Notes under the pieces: model-generated | Told to the model about the DNA's origin: nothing | What the model saw: the letters and a program-made list of their open reading frames with translations, nothing else | The model's database searches: none | Translations under genes and position numbers: made by a program | In this document: in pieces, positions 1 to 6,948 of the stretch | Layout of the letters: each line of letters begins with the position of its first letter | How positions within the stretch are numbered: the first letter of the stretch is position 1 | Source of the DNA: UBA6901 sp035256085 | Lineage (GTDB): Bacteria; Pseudomonadota; Gammaproteobacteria; Acidiferrobacterales; UBA6901 | Assembly (NCBI GenBank): GCA_035256085.1 | Contig: DATEYP010000144.1 | Coordinates: forward strand, 1-14,041 | Direction of reading: 5' to 3' | DNA: 14,041 nucleotides

Positions 1-162
1 CTGTTCCAGGCCCGCCGCGACCAGGAAATTCCGGCCGGGCGGAAGCCTGCGCACGAAAAATTCAAACACGGCGGTCTCTTCCATGCCATGCTCGATATAA
101 CTTTGCAGCATGGTGTATTCATAAAGATCCGCCAGCAGCGGGCTGGAAAGCGGGTTTATCAT
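1..162 (-). CDS. pncB: Nicotinate phosphoribosyltransferase, N-terminal fragment (runs off the window)
   Basis: Only the first 54 codons are present; the rest lies beyond position 1. The translation begins MINPLSSPLLADLYEYTMLQ and continues with a segment containing TAVFEFFVRRLPPGRNFLVA and GLEQ. This is the characteristic N-terminus of bacterial nicotinate phosphoribosyltransferases (family knowledge). The enzyme joins nicotinate to PRPP to give nicotinate mononucleotide in the cytoplasm (Preiss-Handler NAD salvage). The ATG at 160-162 sits 1 bp after the stop of the nicotinamidase gene, so the two are almost certainly co-transcribed: the upstream enzyme makes nicotinate and this one consumes it. 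No separate ribosome binding site is obvious, which fits translational coupling. Catalytic residues lie outside the window. The identification rests on the N-terminal signature and the neighbour. Confidence 0.88.
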   Translation of the reverse strand, partial: MINPLSSPLLADLYEYTMLQSYIEHGMEETAVFEFFVRRLPPGRNFLVAAGLEQ

Positions 163-163
163 G

Positions 164-748
164 TCATGCCAGCGCCTCGATCCCGGTCAACTCCGCCCCC
201 AGGCGCATCATTTCCTCCAGCGCCAGGCGCTGATCCTCCGGATGCACATTCACGGCACGCACCGCATCGCCCAGCAGGAAAGTCTCATAGTTGCGAAGGC
301 GAGCGTCCTTGACCGTGTTCAGCACGCAATATTCGGTCGCCAACCCACCCACAAACAGCCGGCGCGCGCCGGCGGCGCGAAGCAGGCTTTCCAGTTCCGT
401 GTCCTCGAAGCCGGAATAGGCATCTTTCTCCGGCATCGTGGCCTTGGAGATAATGCGGGCGTCAGGCGGCAAATCCAGCTGAGGCGAAAAAGCGGCCCCT
501 GGCGTGCCGGCGATGCAGTGCCGCGGCCACATCCCGCCCTGCTCCCGGAAGGAGCAGTGATTGGCCGGGTGCCAATCGCGGGTCGCGAAAATCGGCAGCC
601 CCTTGGCCCGGAACAACGCGATATAGCGGTTCAGAAAGGGCACCACTTCTTCACCCTGTTTCACCGCCAGACTCCCGCCAGGCAGAAAATCGTTTTGCAC
701 ATCCACGACGATCAGCGCATCGCCGGCGGCGATTGTTATCTTTTTCAT
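164..748 (-). CDS. pncA: Nicotinamidase (isochorismatase-fold amidohydrolase)
   Basis: A 194-residue cytoplasmic enzyme that hydrolyses nicotinamide to nicotinate and ammonia. The family signatures are in order: DVQNDF with catalytic Asp16; DWHP with metal ligands Asp58 and His60; WPRHC with the third metal His77; SKAT with Lys102; and GLATEYCV with the Cys141 nucleophile. The Asp/Lys/Cys triad and the DxH...H metal site separate nicotinamidases from other isochorismatase-fold hydrolases. I chose the ATG at 748 because it begins MKKITI just before the first beta strand and has an AGG 9 bases upstream. An in-frame ATG at 766 (MSRLLAMKK) is possible, and the open frame extends further still. 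Nicotinate phosphoribosyltransferase follows after 1 bp. The AT-richer 64 bp between this gene and the methyltransferase stop at 813 probably holds its promoter, but I see no clear -35/-10 pair. Confidence 0.93.
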   Translation of the reverse strand: MKKITIAAGDALIVVDVQNDFLPGGSLAVKQGEEVVPFLNRYIALFRAKGLPIFATRDWHPANHCSFREQGGMWPRHCIAGTPGAAFSPQLDLPPDARIISKATMPEKDAYSGFEDTELESLLRAAGARRLFVGGLATEYCVLNTVKDARLRNYETFLLGDAVRAVNVHPEDQRLALEEMMRLGAELTGIEALA

Positions 749-812
749 GGCAAGAAGCCTCGACATTCTCAATACGTCATTTTTAAATCGAGGTGGAAAC
801 CGGCCCGGACAA

Positions 813-1517
813 CTATGGTGGCGACCTTTTCCCCCACCCAGGCAGGCGCAGAACAAAAGCCGGCGTTCGTGCCGCATACTTCCCATACTGCCGGCCGAAC
901 TCGGCCGCGACCTCACGCTCCTCGCGGCGCGCGAGGCGCACGTACATAATAACCAGCACCGGAAACATCGCGAGCGTCAGCAGCGTCGGCCACTGCACCA
1001 GAAAGCCGAGCATGATCAACACGAACGCTGCGTACTGCGGATGGCGGATGCGCGCGTACGGTCCGGTCGTGGCGAGCGTGTGCGTACGCTGCGCGGCATG
1101 CAGTACCTTCCACGCCGCCGCCAGCAGCCAGAAGCCGCCACCGATCAAGGCGAACGAGAGCAGATGAAACGGACCGAAGTGCGGATTCGCCTTCCAGCCG
1201 AACAGCATTTCGAGCAGATGGCCGGCATCGTGTGCGAACCAGTCTACGCCGGGGTAACGGCTTTGCAGCCAGCCGGACAGCAGGTAGATCGTTAGCGGAA
1301 AACCATACATCTCGGTGAACAGCGCCACGACGAACGCCGACAGCGCGCCGAGCGAACGCCAGTCGCGTTTGGACTGCGGCTTGGCGAAGCTGTAGAGAAA
1401 GATGATGAAGACCAGCGAGTTCAGAATAACCAGCATCCACAGGCCGTACGACTGCATGGATGCAGGAGGTAGAGCGAAGCAGGATGCCAGAGCCGAGGCG
1501 GGAGCGCTCGTGTTCAT
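813..1517 (-). CDS. Isoprenylcysteine carboxyl methyltransferase / phospholipid methyltransferase family membrane protein
   Basis: A 234-residue integral membrane protein with about five hydrophobic segments (residues 24-44, 58-80, 117-138, 163-178 and 179-194). The C-terminal half has the ICMT/PEMT signature TTGPYARIRHPQY (150-162), followed by an REE...EFGRQYGKYAARTPAF block, which binds S-adenosylmethionine in this superfamily. Substrate is unknown: bacteria lack prenylated proteins and such genes often sit in metal-resistance islands. Its ATG overlaps the stop of the DUF2933 gene by 4 bp (ATGA), which is why I chose this start. It is the last gene of the coupled copper ATPase operon. Oddity: residues 3-22 are encoded by a dispersed repeat also present near 12.4 kb (28 identical bases). 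The native N-terminus may instead begin at Met21 (ATG at 1457, MQSYGLW), just before the first helix. Confidence 0.82.
   Translation of the reverse strand: MNTSAPASALASCFALPPASMQSYGLWMLVILNSLVFIIFLYSFAKPQSKRDWRSLGALSAFVVALFTEMYGFPLTIYLLSGWLQSRYPGVDWFAHDAGHLLEMLFGWKANPHFGPFHLLSFALIGGGFWLLAAAWKVLHAAQRTHTLATTGPYARIRHPQYAAFVLIMLGFLVQWPTLLTLAMFPVLVIMYVRLARREEREVAAEFGRQYGKYAARTPAFVLRLPGWGKRSPP
1448..1475. repeat. Dispersed repeat, copy A (inside the 5' end of the methyltransferase gene)
   Basis: These 28 bases are identical to 12361-12388. They contain a short interrupted palindrome TGCATGGATGCA. Looser similarity continues to about 1500 (an AGCCGAGGCGGGAG-like segment matching the region near 12405). 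The copy lies within codons near the start of the methyltransferase gene and is read in frame. Inference: part of a mosaic dispersed repeat family of this genome. Confidence 0.8.
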
Positions 1518-1732
1518 GGCCGATCGCCTTTGTCGGAATGGCGATGGCCGCCGTGGCCGAACCGATGCAACAGCGGACACAGCGCCACGAGCACGAACGG
1601 CAACACACCGAGCAGGTGCGCGCGATGCTCGGCGATGAGGAAGAACCCGGCGATCGCGAGAAACCCCAGCAAGGCCATTCCCAGGGGCGAGCGCCAGCGG
1701 AACCCGGATGGCGGGTAGGGATCGTGAGTCAT
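1514..1732 (-). CDS. DUF2933 family small membrane protein, His-rich tail
   Basis: A 72-residue protein: a short N-terminus (MTHDPYPPSGFRWRSPLG), one long or two short membrane segments (about 18-34 and 39-54), and a His-rich cytoplasmic or periplasmic tail (HRFGHGGHRH, 56-65). Size, the WRSPLG start of the helix, the FLIAEHRAHL spacer and the LCPLLH...HGGH ending match DUF2933, a family commonly found in copper and heavy-metal islands (family knowledge); its function is unknown. The His tail could bind metal. The start ATG overlaps the preceding gene's stop and its own TGA overlaps the methyltransferase start, both as ATGA. The longer open frame upstream is out-of-frame overlap with the preceding gene and is not part of this protein. 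Confidence 0.85.
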   Translation of the reverse strand: MTHDPYPPSGFRWRSPLGMALLGFLAIAGFFLIAEHRAHLLGVLPFVLVALCPLLHRFGHGGHRHSDKGDRP

Positions 1733-2358
1733 GGCGTGCTCCTCGCGGGCGGTTGACGCGTAATCGGACCGCCGGGCGGCAGCTCGCACACCGGCGGCAC
1801 GGCGATCTTGCGGGCGATGAGATAGATCGAGAGCAGCAGCAGGACGATGCTCACGAGGCCGAGCTCGGCGCCGCCGAGCGGCAAGAGCGCCAGCGCCCCG
1901 GCGGCGCCGAGAAAGGAAAGGACCGGCAGCAACAGAAACGAACCACAGGCCGCGCAACCGGCCGCGATCGCGCCGCTGGCCGCGCCGCCGAGGCTCGCGG
2001 CGATCTCGCCGCGCGCCAGGCGCGCGCGCCGCTGTTTCGCGAAATAGACGATCATCGCCACATCCACGCCAAACAGCACGGGGACGATCACCACCGCCAC
2101 TGCAGCCACCACGCCGAAGTTGCTGGCCAGTCCGCCGGCGAGGCCCGCCAGCAGTTGCAGCTTGGTAGCGAGCGCCACGCCCGGCGTGCTAAACACCGCG
2201 CCGAGCAGGCGGTAGTTCGGCAGCCACAGCGTGGCCGCTAATACGATGAGGGCAATCGCGCCGGCGAGCAGCAGATAGGCCGGACGACCCATCACCTCGC
2301 GGCCGGCCTCGATCACGATGCGCGCGGGGTTTTGCCTGAACGCGTCCATGGGATTCAT
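1729..2358 (-). CDS. Polytopic membrane protein with intramembrane CAAC motif, unknown function
   Basis: A 209-residue protein I do not recognise as a named family. I see about five hydrophobic stretches: residues 27-47, 60-78, 82-107, 122-162 (possibly two helices) and 166-184. The most distinctive feature is a Gly/Ala/Ser-rich segment GGAASGAIAAGCAACGSF (124-141) with a CxxC-like CAAC at 135-138, predicted at or within the membrane, between a basic loop (KQRRARLARGE) and the following helix. The Cys pair could bind Cu+ or exchange electrons with the thioredoxin-fold protein encoded immediately upstream; this is inference. ATGA overlaps at both ends place it in the copper ATPase operon. The start at 2358 is fixed by the overlap with the preceding stop; a second ATG lies three codons in. 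Confidence 0.8.
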   Translation of the reverse strand: MNPMDAFRQNPARIVIEAGREVMGRPAYLLLAGAIALIVLAATLWLPNYRLLGAVFSTPGVALATKLQLLAGLAGGLASNFGVVAAVAVVIVPVLFGVDVAMIVYFAKQRRARLARGEIAASLGGAASGAIAAGCAACGSFLLLPVLSFLGAAGALALLPLGGAELGLVSIVLLLLSIYLIARKIAVPPVCELPPGGPITRQPPARSTP

Positions 2359-3011
2359 TTCTGCGTGAGCGCGATGTCGATCACTAGCCGCAGCGTCTCG
2401 TAGGGCTGATTACCGACAACTTCATAGGCCTTGCCGCTCGGCGCCACAATGACGGTGTACGGCGTGCCCGGTGCACCGGCGGCGAACCCGTCGACGACGT
2501 CCGCGGCGACGCGCGCGGTGTGCCGGCCGCTCGCCAGGCATTGTTCGAATGGCGCGCGCTCGAGTCCGATGTATTGCGCGATGCGCGGCAGCTCGACCGG
2601 GTCGAGCCGGTTGCCGCTCGGCGTGATCTCGTACAGCCGGTCCAGATAGGCCCAGAACTTCACCTCACCGCCAAGCTCGGCGGCGCACTCGGTGGCCTCG
2701 GCCTCCTTGGGTGCCTTGGGGTGGATCTCGGCGATGGGAAAGTGGCGGAACACCCACGCCACCTGGCCGCGGTAGTCGTCCACAAGGCGCTTCATGGTCG
2801 GGTGCAGGCGCTTGCACAGCGGGCACTCGGTGTCGCCGAACTCGATCAACTTCACCGGCGCCGTGCGCGGTCCACGAACATGGTCGCGCGCACTGACCGG
2901 TTCCACGATACCCGTTATCTCTTCTTGCGCGGAGGCGGGCATGACGATGGCGAGCACCGCCGCGGCCAGGAGCAGGCGAATCGCGTTTCGATGCGGACTG
3001 GATTGGTTCAT
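2355..3011 (-). CDS. Exported DsbA/thioredoxin-fold oxidoreductase
   Basis: A 218-residue protein with a Sec signal peptide (basic MNQSSPHRNAIR, hydrophobic 12-24, cleavage near ASA-QE at 28-29). A DsbA-like thioredoxin fold follows: strand VKLIEFGDTEC, active site CPLC (63-66), an alpha-helical insertion around 100-160, and the cis-Pro loop GTPYTVIV (Pro184). Further Cys residues at 109 and 158 could form a structural disulfide. The role is likely periplasmic thiol-disulfide exchange; the family (Thioredoxin_4/DSBA_2) includes DsbA, DsbG and ScsC-like proteins, the last linked to copper tolerance. Flanking genes overlap by ATGA on both sides, so it is made in step with the copper ATPase and the CAAC membrane protein. 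The much longer open frame upstream of 3011 is overlap with the preceding gene. Exact substrate cannot be read from the sequence. Confidence 0.88.
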   Translation of the reverse strand: MNQSSPHRNAIRLLLAAAVLAIVMPASAQEEITGIVEPVSARDHVRGPRTAPVKLIEFGDTECPLCKRLHPTMKRLVDDYRGQVAWVFRHFPIAEIHPKAPKEAEATECAAELGGEVKFWAYLDRLYEITPSGNRLDPVELPRIAQYIGLERAPFEQCLASGRHTARVAADVVDGFAAGAPGTPYTVIVAPSGKAYEVVGNQPYETLRLVIDIALTQK

Positions 3012-3253
3012 GACTGTCGCCTCGGTGGTATTACTTCTGCTGTCTTCCCCGGAACGGCCCGCTCCACGGTCTTGGCGGCGCGGCGCGCGAGCCACCAGGC
3101 ATAGAGCGCGGCGAGCGGACAACCCAGCGCCACGGCGGCCAGCACGGCCGCGACCGGTGTGAGGCCAAGCCACAGGAAGGCCACGGTCGCGACCGCCGTG
3201 GTCGCGGCCAGGCACAGCATGAAATTAAAACCGAAACGGTGCTTCGGGTTCAT
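3008..3253 (-). CDS. Small two-helix membrane protein of unknown function
   Basis: An 81-residue protein with a short basic N-terminus (MNPKHRFGFN), two hydrophobic helices (about 11-30 and 32-55, the second containing LGCPLAALYAWWLARR) and a basic C-terminal tail (AKTVERAVPGKTAEVIPPRRQS). No named family recognised. The positive-inside rule suggests both ends in the cytoplasm. It lies between the P-type ATPase and the thioredoxin-fold gene, with 4-bp ATGA overlaps at both ends; those overlaps and the hydrophobic pattern are the main evidence that it is a real gene. Possible role as a small accessory subunit of the ATPase is inference only. Confidence 0.75.
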   Translation of the reverse strand: MNPKHRFGFNFMLCLAATTAVATVAFLWLGLTPVAAVLAAVALGCPLAALYAWWLARRAAKTVERAVPGKTAEVIPPRRQS

Positions 3254-5649
3254 GCCACAACCAGCCTTTGGCGCTTCAACAGCGCCGAGTTGACGATCAC
3301 CGACAACGACGACAGCGCCATCGCCGCGGCGGCGATGATCGGGTTGAGAAAGCCGAGCGCCGCGATGGGAATGCCGATACTGTTGTAGATGAAGGCCCAG
3401 AACAGGTTCTGCTTGATCTTGCGCAATGTCAGGCGCGACAGGCGGATCGCGGCCACCACCTCGCGCACGTCGTCGCGCATGAGAATAATGCCGCCGGTTT
3501 CCTTGGCGACATCCGAGCCGCTGCCGATGGCGATGCCAATATCGGCCACGGCGAGCGCCGGCGCGTCATTCACACCGTCGCCCACCATGGCCACGACTTT
3601 GCCCTGTTTCTGCAAGTCCTGGATGACCTTCGCCTTGTCGGCCGGCAGCACCTCGGCGATCACGTTTGCGATGCCGAGCTCGCGCGCGATGGCGTCGGCG
3701 GTGCGGCGGTTGTCGCCGGTGAGCAGGATTACTTCGATACGCTCGCCCCGGAGCGCGGCGATCGCCTCTTTCGCCTCGGGCTTAAGCGTATCGGCCACGG
3801 CAATGACACCGGCAAGCTTGCCGTCGGCACCGATCAGCATCGCGGTCTTGCCCTCGCCCTCCAGACGCGTCATGTGCACTTCCGCGGCGGAAACGTCGAT
3901 GTGTTCGCGCTGGAACAGGCGGCGGTTGCCGAGCAGCACCGCGCGGCCATCCACCTTCCCGTGAATACCGTGGCCCGGTATCGCCTCGAAGCCCTCGATC
4001 TTCGGCAATGCAAGCTCACGCTGTTTGGCGGCTCTGACAATCGCCTCGCCGAGCGGATGCTCGGAGCCAGCCTCGACCGCGGCCGCGAGCCGCAACACCT
4101 CGGCCTCGCTCAAATCCGCGAACAACACGACGTCGGTGACATTCGGCTCGCCGCGCGTGAGCGTGCCGGTCTTGTCGAACACCACGGTGGTGAGCTTGCG
4201 CGCCCGCTCCAGCACCTCGGCGCCGCGGATGAGAATGCCGGCCTCCGCACCCTTGCCCACGCCAACCATGAGCGCCGCGGGCGTCGCGATCCCGAGCGCG
4301 CACGGGCAGGCGATGATGAGCACGGCGATGAACGCCAGCAGCCCCTGCGGGAAGTTGCCGGCCAGCCACCAGCCGAAGAAGCTGACGAACGCCGTGATCA
4401 CCACCGCCGGCACGAAGTAGCCCGTGACCTGATCGGCGATGCGCTGGATCGGCGCGCTCGAGGCCTGCGCCTCCTCGACCAGCTTGATGATCTGCGCGAG
4501 CGCGGTTTCGGCGCCGACGCGCGTGGCCTTGAAGCGCAGCAGGCCGGTCTTGTTGAGCGTGCCGCCGATCATCGCCGCGCCCGGCTTCTTCCCGACCGGC
4601 ATGGACTCGCCGGTCAGCATGGATTCGTCCACGCTCGAAGCACCTTCGGTCACCTCGCCGTCGGTCGGAATCTTCTCGCCCGGCTTGACGATGACGACTT
4701 CGCCGACCATCACCGACTCGGCCGGCACGTCCATCTCGGTGCCGTCGCGGATCACGTGCGCCTGCGCGGGCTTGAGATCCATGAGCTTGCGCACCGCCGC
4801 CGACGAGCGCTTCTTGATCATCTCCTCCATGTACTTGCCGAGCAGCACGAAAGCGATGATCACCGCCGAAACCTCGAAGTACACGTCGCGCTCCTCGACC
4901 TTCACCGGCAGCACCTCGGGGAAGAACACCACCACGACGCTGTAGAAGTACGCAACCGAGGTGCCGAGCGCGATCAGCGTGTCCATGTTGATGGTGCGCG
5001 TCTTGATCGCCGTCCAGGTGCCCTTGTAGAAACCCCAGCCGCCGATGAACTGCACCGGGGTGACCAGGATCAACAACCACATACCCCAGGTGAACCACGG
5101 CAGCGCCGGGATCGGCGCCCAGGTGACGATGGCGGCACCGGTGGCGAGAAACAGAAAGGCGCCGGCGCGCAGGATGGCAAGCGCCAGCACGCCGGTGAGC
5201 GCAATGGTGACGCGCGTCTTCATGGCCTTGAGCTCGGCTTCCGGCGACTCGAAGGTGCGCTGACAGCCGCTTGAGCAGAAGTAATAAACGCGCCCGGCGC
5301 GCTCGGTCTTGAGCGCCGTGGCCTTCTCCACCACCATGCCGCAGATCGGGTCCTTGGCCATTTCTTTCGCGGGCTTCGCCTTGGATGTGGCCACCGCCGC
5401 AACGGTGGCGTGCATGGCCGCTCCTGCGCGTCCTGCGCCCGCGGCATTGGCACGTCCTTGTGCGGCATGGCTCTGACCCACCGCTATCTTCAACGGCGTC
5501 GCCTCCGCGTTCACGAAGGCGGTGGGGTCGGCTTGAAACTCATTGAGGCACTTGGCGGAACAGAAGTAATAGGTCTGGCCGCCGTACGCGGTCTTGCCCA
5601 CCGCGCGTGCCTCATCCACCATCATGCCGCATACCGGATCGATTGCCAT
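3250..5649 (-). CDS. copA: Cu+-exporting P1B-type ATPase with two N-terminal YHS (TRASH-like) domains
   Basis: A 799-residue inner-membrane pump expected to export Cu+ (possibly Ag+) from the cytoplasm with ATP. In place of HMA domains, the N-terminus has two YHS domains: DPVCGM at 4-9 with YYFCSAKC (27-34), and DPICGM at 100-105 with YYFCSSGC (122-129), joined by an Ala-rich linker. The P-type core follows: TGES 346-349, intramembrane CPC 448-450, phosphorylated Asp492 in DKTGT, SEHP 529-532, and GDGVND 690-695. YN (755-756) and MALSS (777-781) in the last helices fit the Cu+ subgroup (P1B-1). AGGAGG 4 bases before the ATG at 5649 sets the start. It is the first gene of a chain of five ATGA-overlapping genes, and a free-standing YHS gene ends 54 bp upstream. 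The symbol follows general usage for this class; the YHS-type pump may be a CopA2/CtpA-like paralogue. Confidence 0.95.
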   Translation of the reverse strand: MAIDPVCGMMVDEARAVGKTAYGGQTYYFCSAKCLNEFQADPTAFVNAEATPLKIAVGQSHAAQGRANAAGAGRAGAAMHATVAAVATSKAKPAKEMAKDPICGMVVEKATALKTERAGRVYYFCSSGCQRTFESPEAELKAMKTRVTIALTGVLALAILRAGAFLFLATGAAIVTWAPIPALPWFTWGMWLLILVTPVQFIGGWGFYKGTWTAIKTRTINMDTLIALGTSVAYFYSVVVVFFPEVLPVKVEERDVYFEVSAVIIAFVLLGKYMEEMIKKRSSAAVRKLMDLKPAQAHVIRDGTEMDVPAESVMVGEVVIVKPGEKIPTDGEVTEGASSVDESMLTGESMPVGKKPGAAMIGGTLNKTGLLRFKATRVGAETALAQIIKLVEEAQASSAPIQRIADQVTGYFVPAVVITAFVSFFGWWLAGNFPQGLLAFIAVLIIACPCALGIATPAALMVGVGKGAEAGILIRGAEVLERARKLTTVVFDKTGTLTRGEPNVTDVVLFADLSEAEVLRLAAAVEAGSEHPLGEAIVRAAKQRELALPKIEGFEAIPGHGIHGKVDGRAVLLGNRRLFQREHIDVSAAEVHMTRLEGEGKTAMLIGADGKLAGVIAVADTLKPEAKEAIAALRGERIEVILLTGDNRRTADAIARELGIANVIAEVLPADKAKVIQDLQKQGKVVAMVGDGVNDAPALAVADIGIAIGSGSDVAKETGGIILMRDDVREVVAAIRLSRLTLRKIKQNLFWAFIYNSIGIPIAALGFLNPIIAAAAMALSSLSVIVNSALLKRQRLVVA

Positions 5650-5702
5650 GCTGCCTCCTGTCCGAATATCTCTGCCGGGAATCTGAACCTCTGTTCGTCA
5701 AG

Positions 5703-5891
5703 TCAACCGTGGCCGTGTGTGTGGCCGCTGCGTTCGCTGCCCGATTTCTTGGTCGCGTACTTTTCGGGATGCGCCGTGAACTCCTGGTGACAGCCTTTGG
5801 AGCAGAAGTAATAGGTCGTACCCTGATACTCCATCGAGGCCGCGGCGTTTTGCGGTTCCAGCGTCATTCTGCATACCGGATCGGTTGCCAT
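5703..5891 (-). CDS. Free-standing YHS-domain protein (metal-binding)
   Basis: A 62-residue cytoplasmic protein, essentially one YHS/TRASH-like domain: DPVCRM (4-9), then TTYYFCSKGCHQEFTAHPEKY (25-45), then a Ser/His/Gly tail ending HTHGHG. It is clearly related to the two YHS domains of the ATPase encoded next. Cys7, Cys30, Cys34 and the C-terminal His residues could bind copper. An AAGGAG 7 bases before the ATG sets the start. The normally conserved Gly after the first Cys (DPVCGM) is Arg here. It lies 24 bp after the phospholipase stop and 53 bp before the copA ATG, probably in the same transcript. Likely role: cytoplasmic Cu+ carrier or sensor feeding the pump (inference). Confidence 0.88.
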   Translation of the reverse strand: MATDPVCRMTLEPQNAAASMEYQGTTYYFCSKGCHQEFTAHPEKYATKKSGSERSGHTHGHG

Positions 5892-5915
5892 GATTCGTCT
5901 CCTTGCGTGAGTGGC

Positions 5916-6887
5916 CTAGTGTTCACATAACTTGCCTTCGGCGTTTGACGCCCCGATGCTTGCTGTCTGCGAGCCGGGCAGAAGCTTGCGCGGGGCGCTC
6001 AAGAGCGATTCAAGATAAGGTCGCAACAACTCGGTCGTTTGCGCCGCGGCCGCGGCCTGCACCGCCGAACCACCTGCGGTCACGGGCCACGGCAGCTCCG
6101 GCAGTTGCGGCTCGATCACGACCACCGCGGCCCCGCACCGGCACGGGCAACGGTGAAATGTCAGCCGCTCCTCGGACAGATACCATGGCCGATGGCGCAG
6201 CAGCAGCCGCTCCAGAATCCCCAGCATCGACCAGCGGTCGCGCAGCAGGCGCCCGACGTCCGCCTGGCGCGTGGCGACGTGGTGGATGAGCAGCGCATCC
6301 AGTCCATGCCGGCAACAGATCGCGTCCATCGGCGCGAGATCCACCAATGCGCCGTCGCAGTACCAGTCGCCATCAATCTCCACCGGCCGGTACAGGATCG
6401 GCATGGCGGCACTCGCCACCATGCGCGGCGCCAGCTCGCCTTGCGAGAACATCACCTTGCGTCCTTGCCGCAGGCTCACCGCCAGGGCATGGAACGGGTA
6501 ATGGCACGCCTCGAAGGTCTGAACCGCCAACTGGCGGCGGCTGAACTCCAGCGCCGCTTCGGTGCCGGACAGTCCGGAGTAACCGCGGCCTTTCTTCACC
6601 GCTAGCTGCCACAGCAGCGCCGGCCATGGGTCGGGCGTCCAGAAGCGGCGGCGGTCAACGCGCGCGAGCGTGTCCGACCAGACGTTGAGATCGGCGCCGC
6701 TGGCGGCAATCCCGCCGACCACCGCCCCGGCGCTGCAACCGGCCGCGGCGGCCACGGGAATTCCCAGATGTGCCAACGCGAGCAGAAAACCGGTGTGCGC
6801 ATAAACGCCGCGCACGCCGCCGGAACTCAACACCACACCGATCCGCGGCCGGTTCTGGTTCATGGCATTCAGTACCGTCTTTTTCAT
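5916..6887 (-). CDS. Patatin-like phospholipase family protein
   Basis: A 323-residue protein with the patatin fold: glycine-rich oxyanion loop SSGGVRG (21-27), nucleophile elbow GCSAG (50-54, Ser52), and catalytic-dyad motif DGA with Asp178. The family hydrolyses acyl esters of phospholipids or other lipids with a Ser-Asp dyad. The overall layout resembles RssA/NTE-type cytoplasmic patatins; no signal peptide is seen. The C-terminal third has an unusual Cys cluster, CPCRC (247-251), which I do not recognise from the family and which could bind metal. I chose the ATG at 6887 (MKKTVLNAM); the ATG at 6863 (MNQNRPRIGVVL), closer to the first strand, is a reasonable alternative. It lies upstream of the YHS and copper ATPase genes in the same direction. 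Its place in a copper island is unexplained. Confidence 0.9.
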   Translation of the reverse strand: MKKTVLNAMNQNRPRIGVVLSSGGVRGVYAHTGFLLALAHLGIPVAAAAGCSAGAVVGGIAASGADLNVWSDTLARVDRRRFWTPDPWPALLWQLAVKKGRGYSGLSGTEAALEFSRRQLAVQTFEACHYPFHALAVSLRQGRKVMFSQGELAPRMVASAAMPILYRPVEIDGDWYCDGALVDLAPMDAICCRHGLDALLIHHVATRQADVGRLLRDRWSMLGILERLLLRHRPWYLSEERLTFHRCPCRCGAAVVVIEPQLPELPWPVTAGGSAVQAAAAAQTTELLRPYLESLLSAPRKLLPGSQTASIGASNAEGKLCEH

Positions 6888-6948
6888 GCTCAAGCACCTG
6901 TCGGTACGCGGCGCCACCACAAGCCCGGCGCAACCGACACGCCCGCTG

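Noticed and set aside
2355..3215. Longer start for the thioredoxin-fold protein, 68 codons upstream
   Set aside because: The extra stretch is Arg/Gly-rich out-of-frame overlap with the two-helix protein. The ATG at 3011 has the ATGA overlap and a proper signal peptide.
3268..5274. 668-codon plus-strand open frame opposite the copper ATPase gene
   Set aside because: It is antisense to a gene with complete P-type ATPase motifs. The translation is Arg/His/Asp-rich with no domain signal, as expected of an antisense frame in GC-rich DNA.
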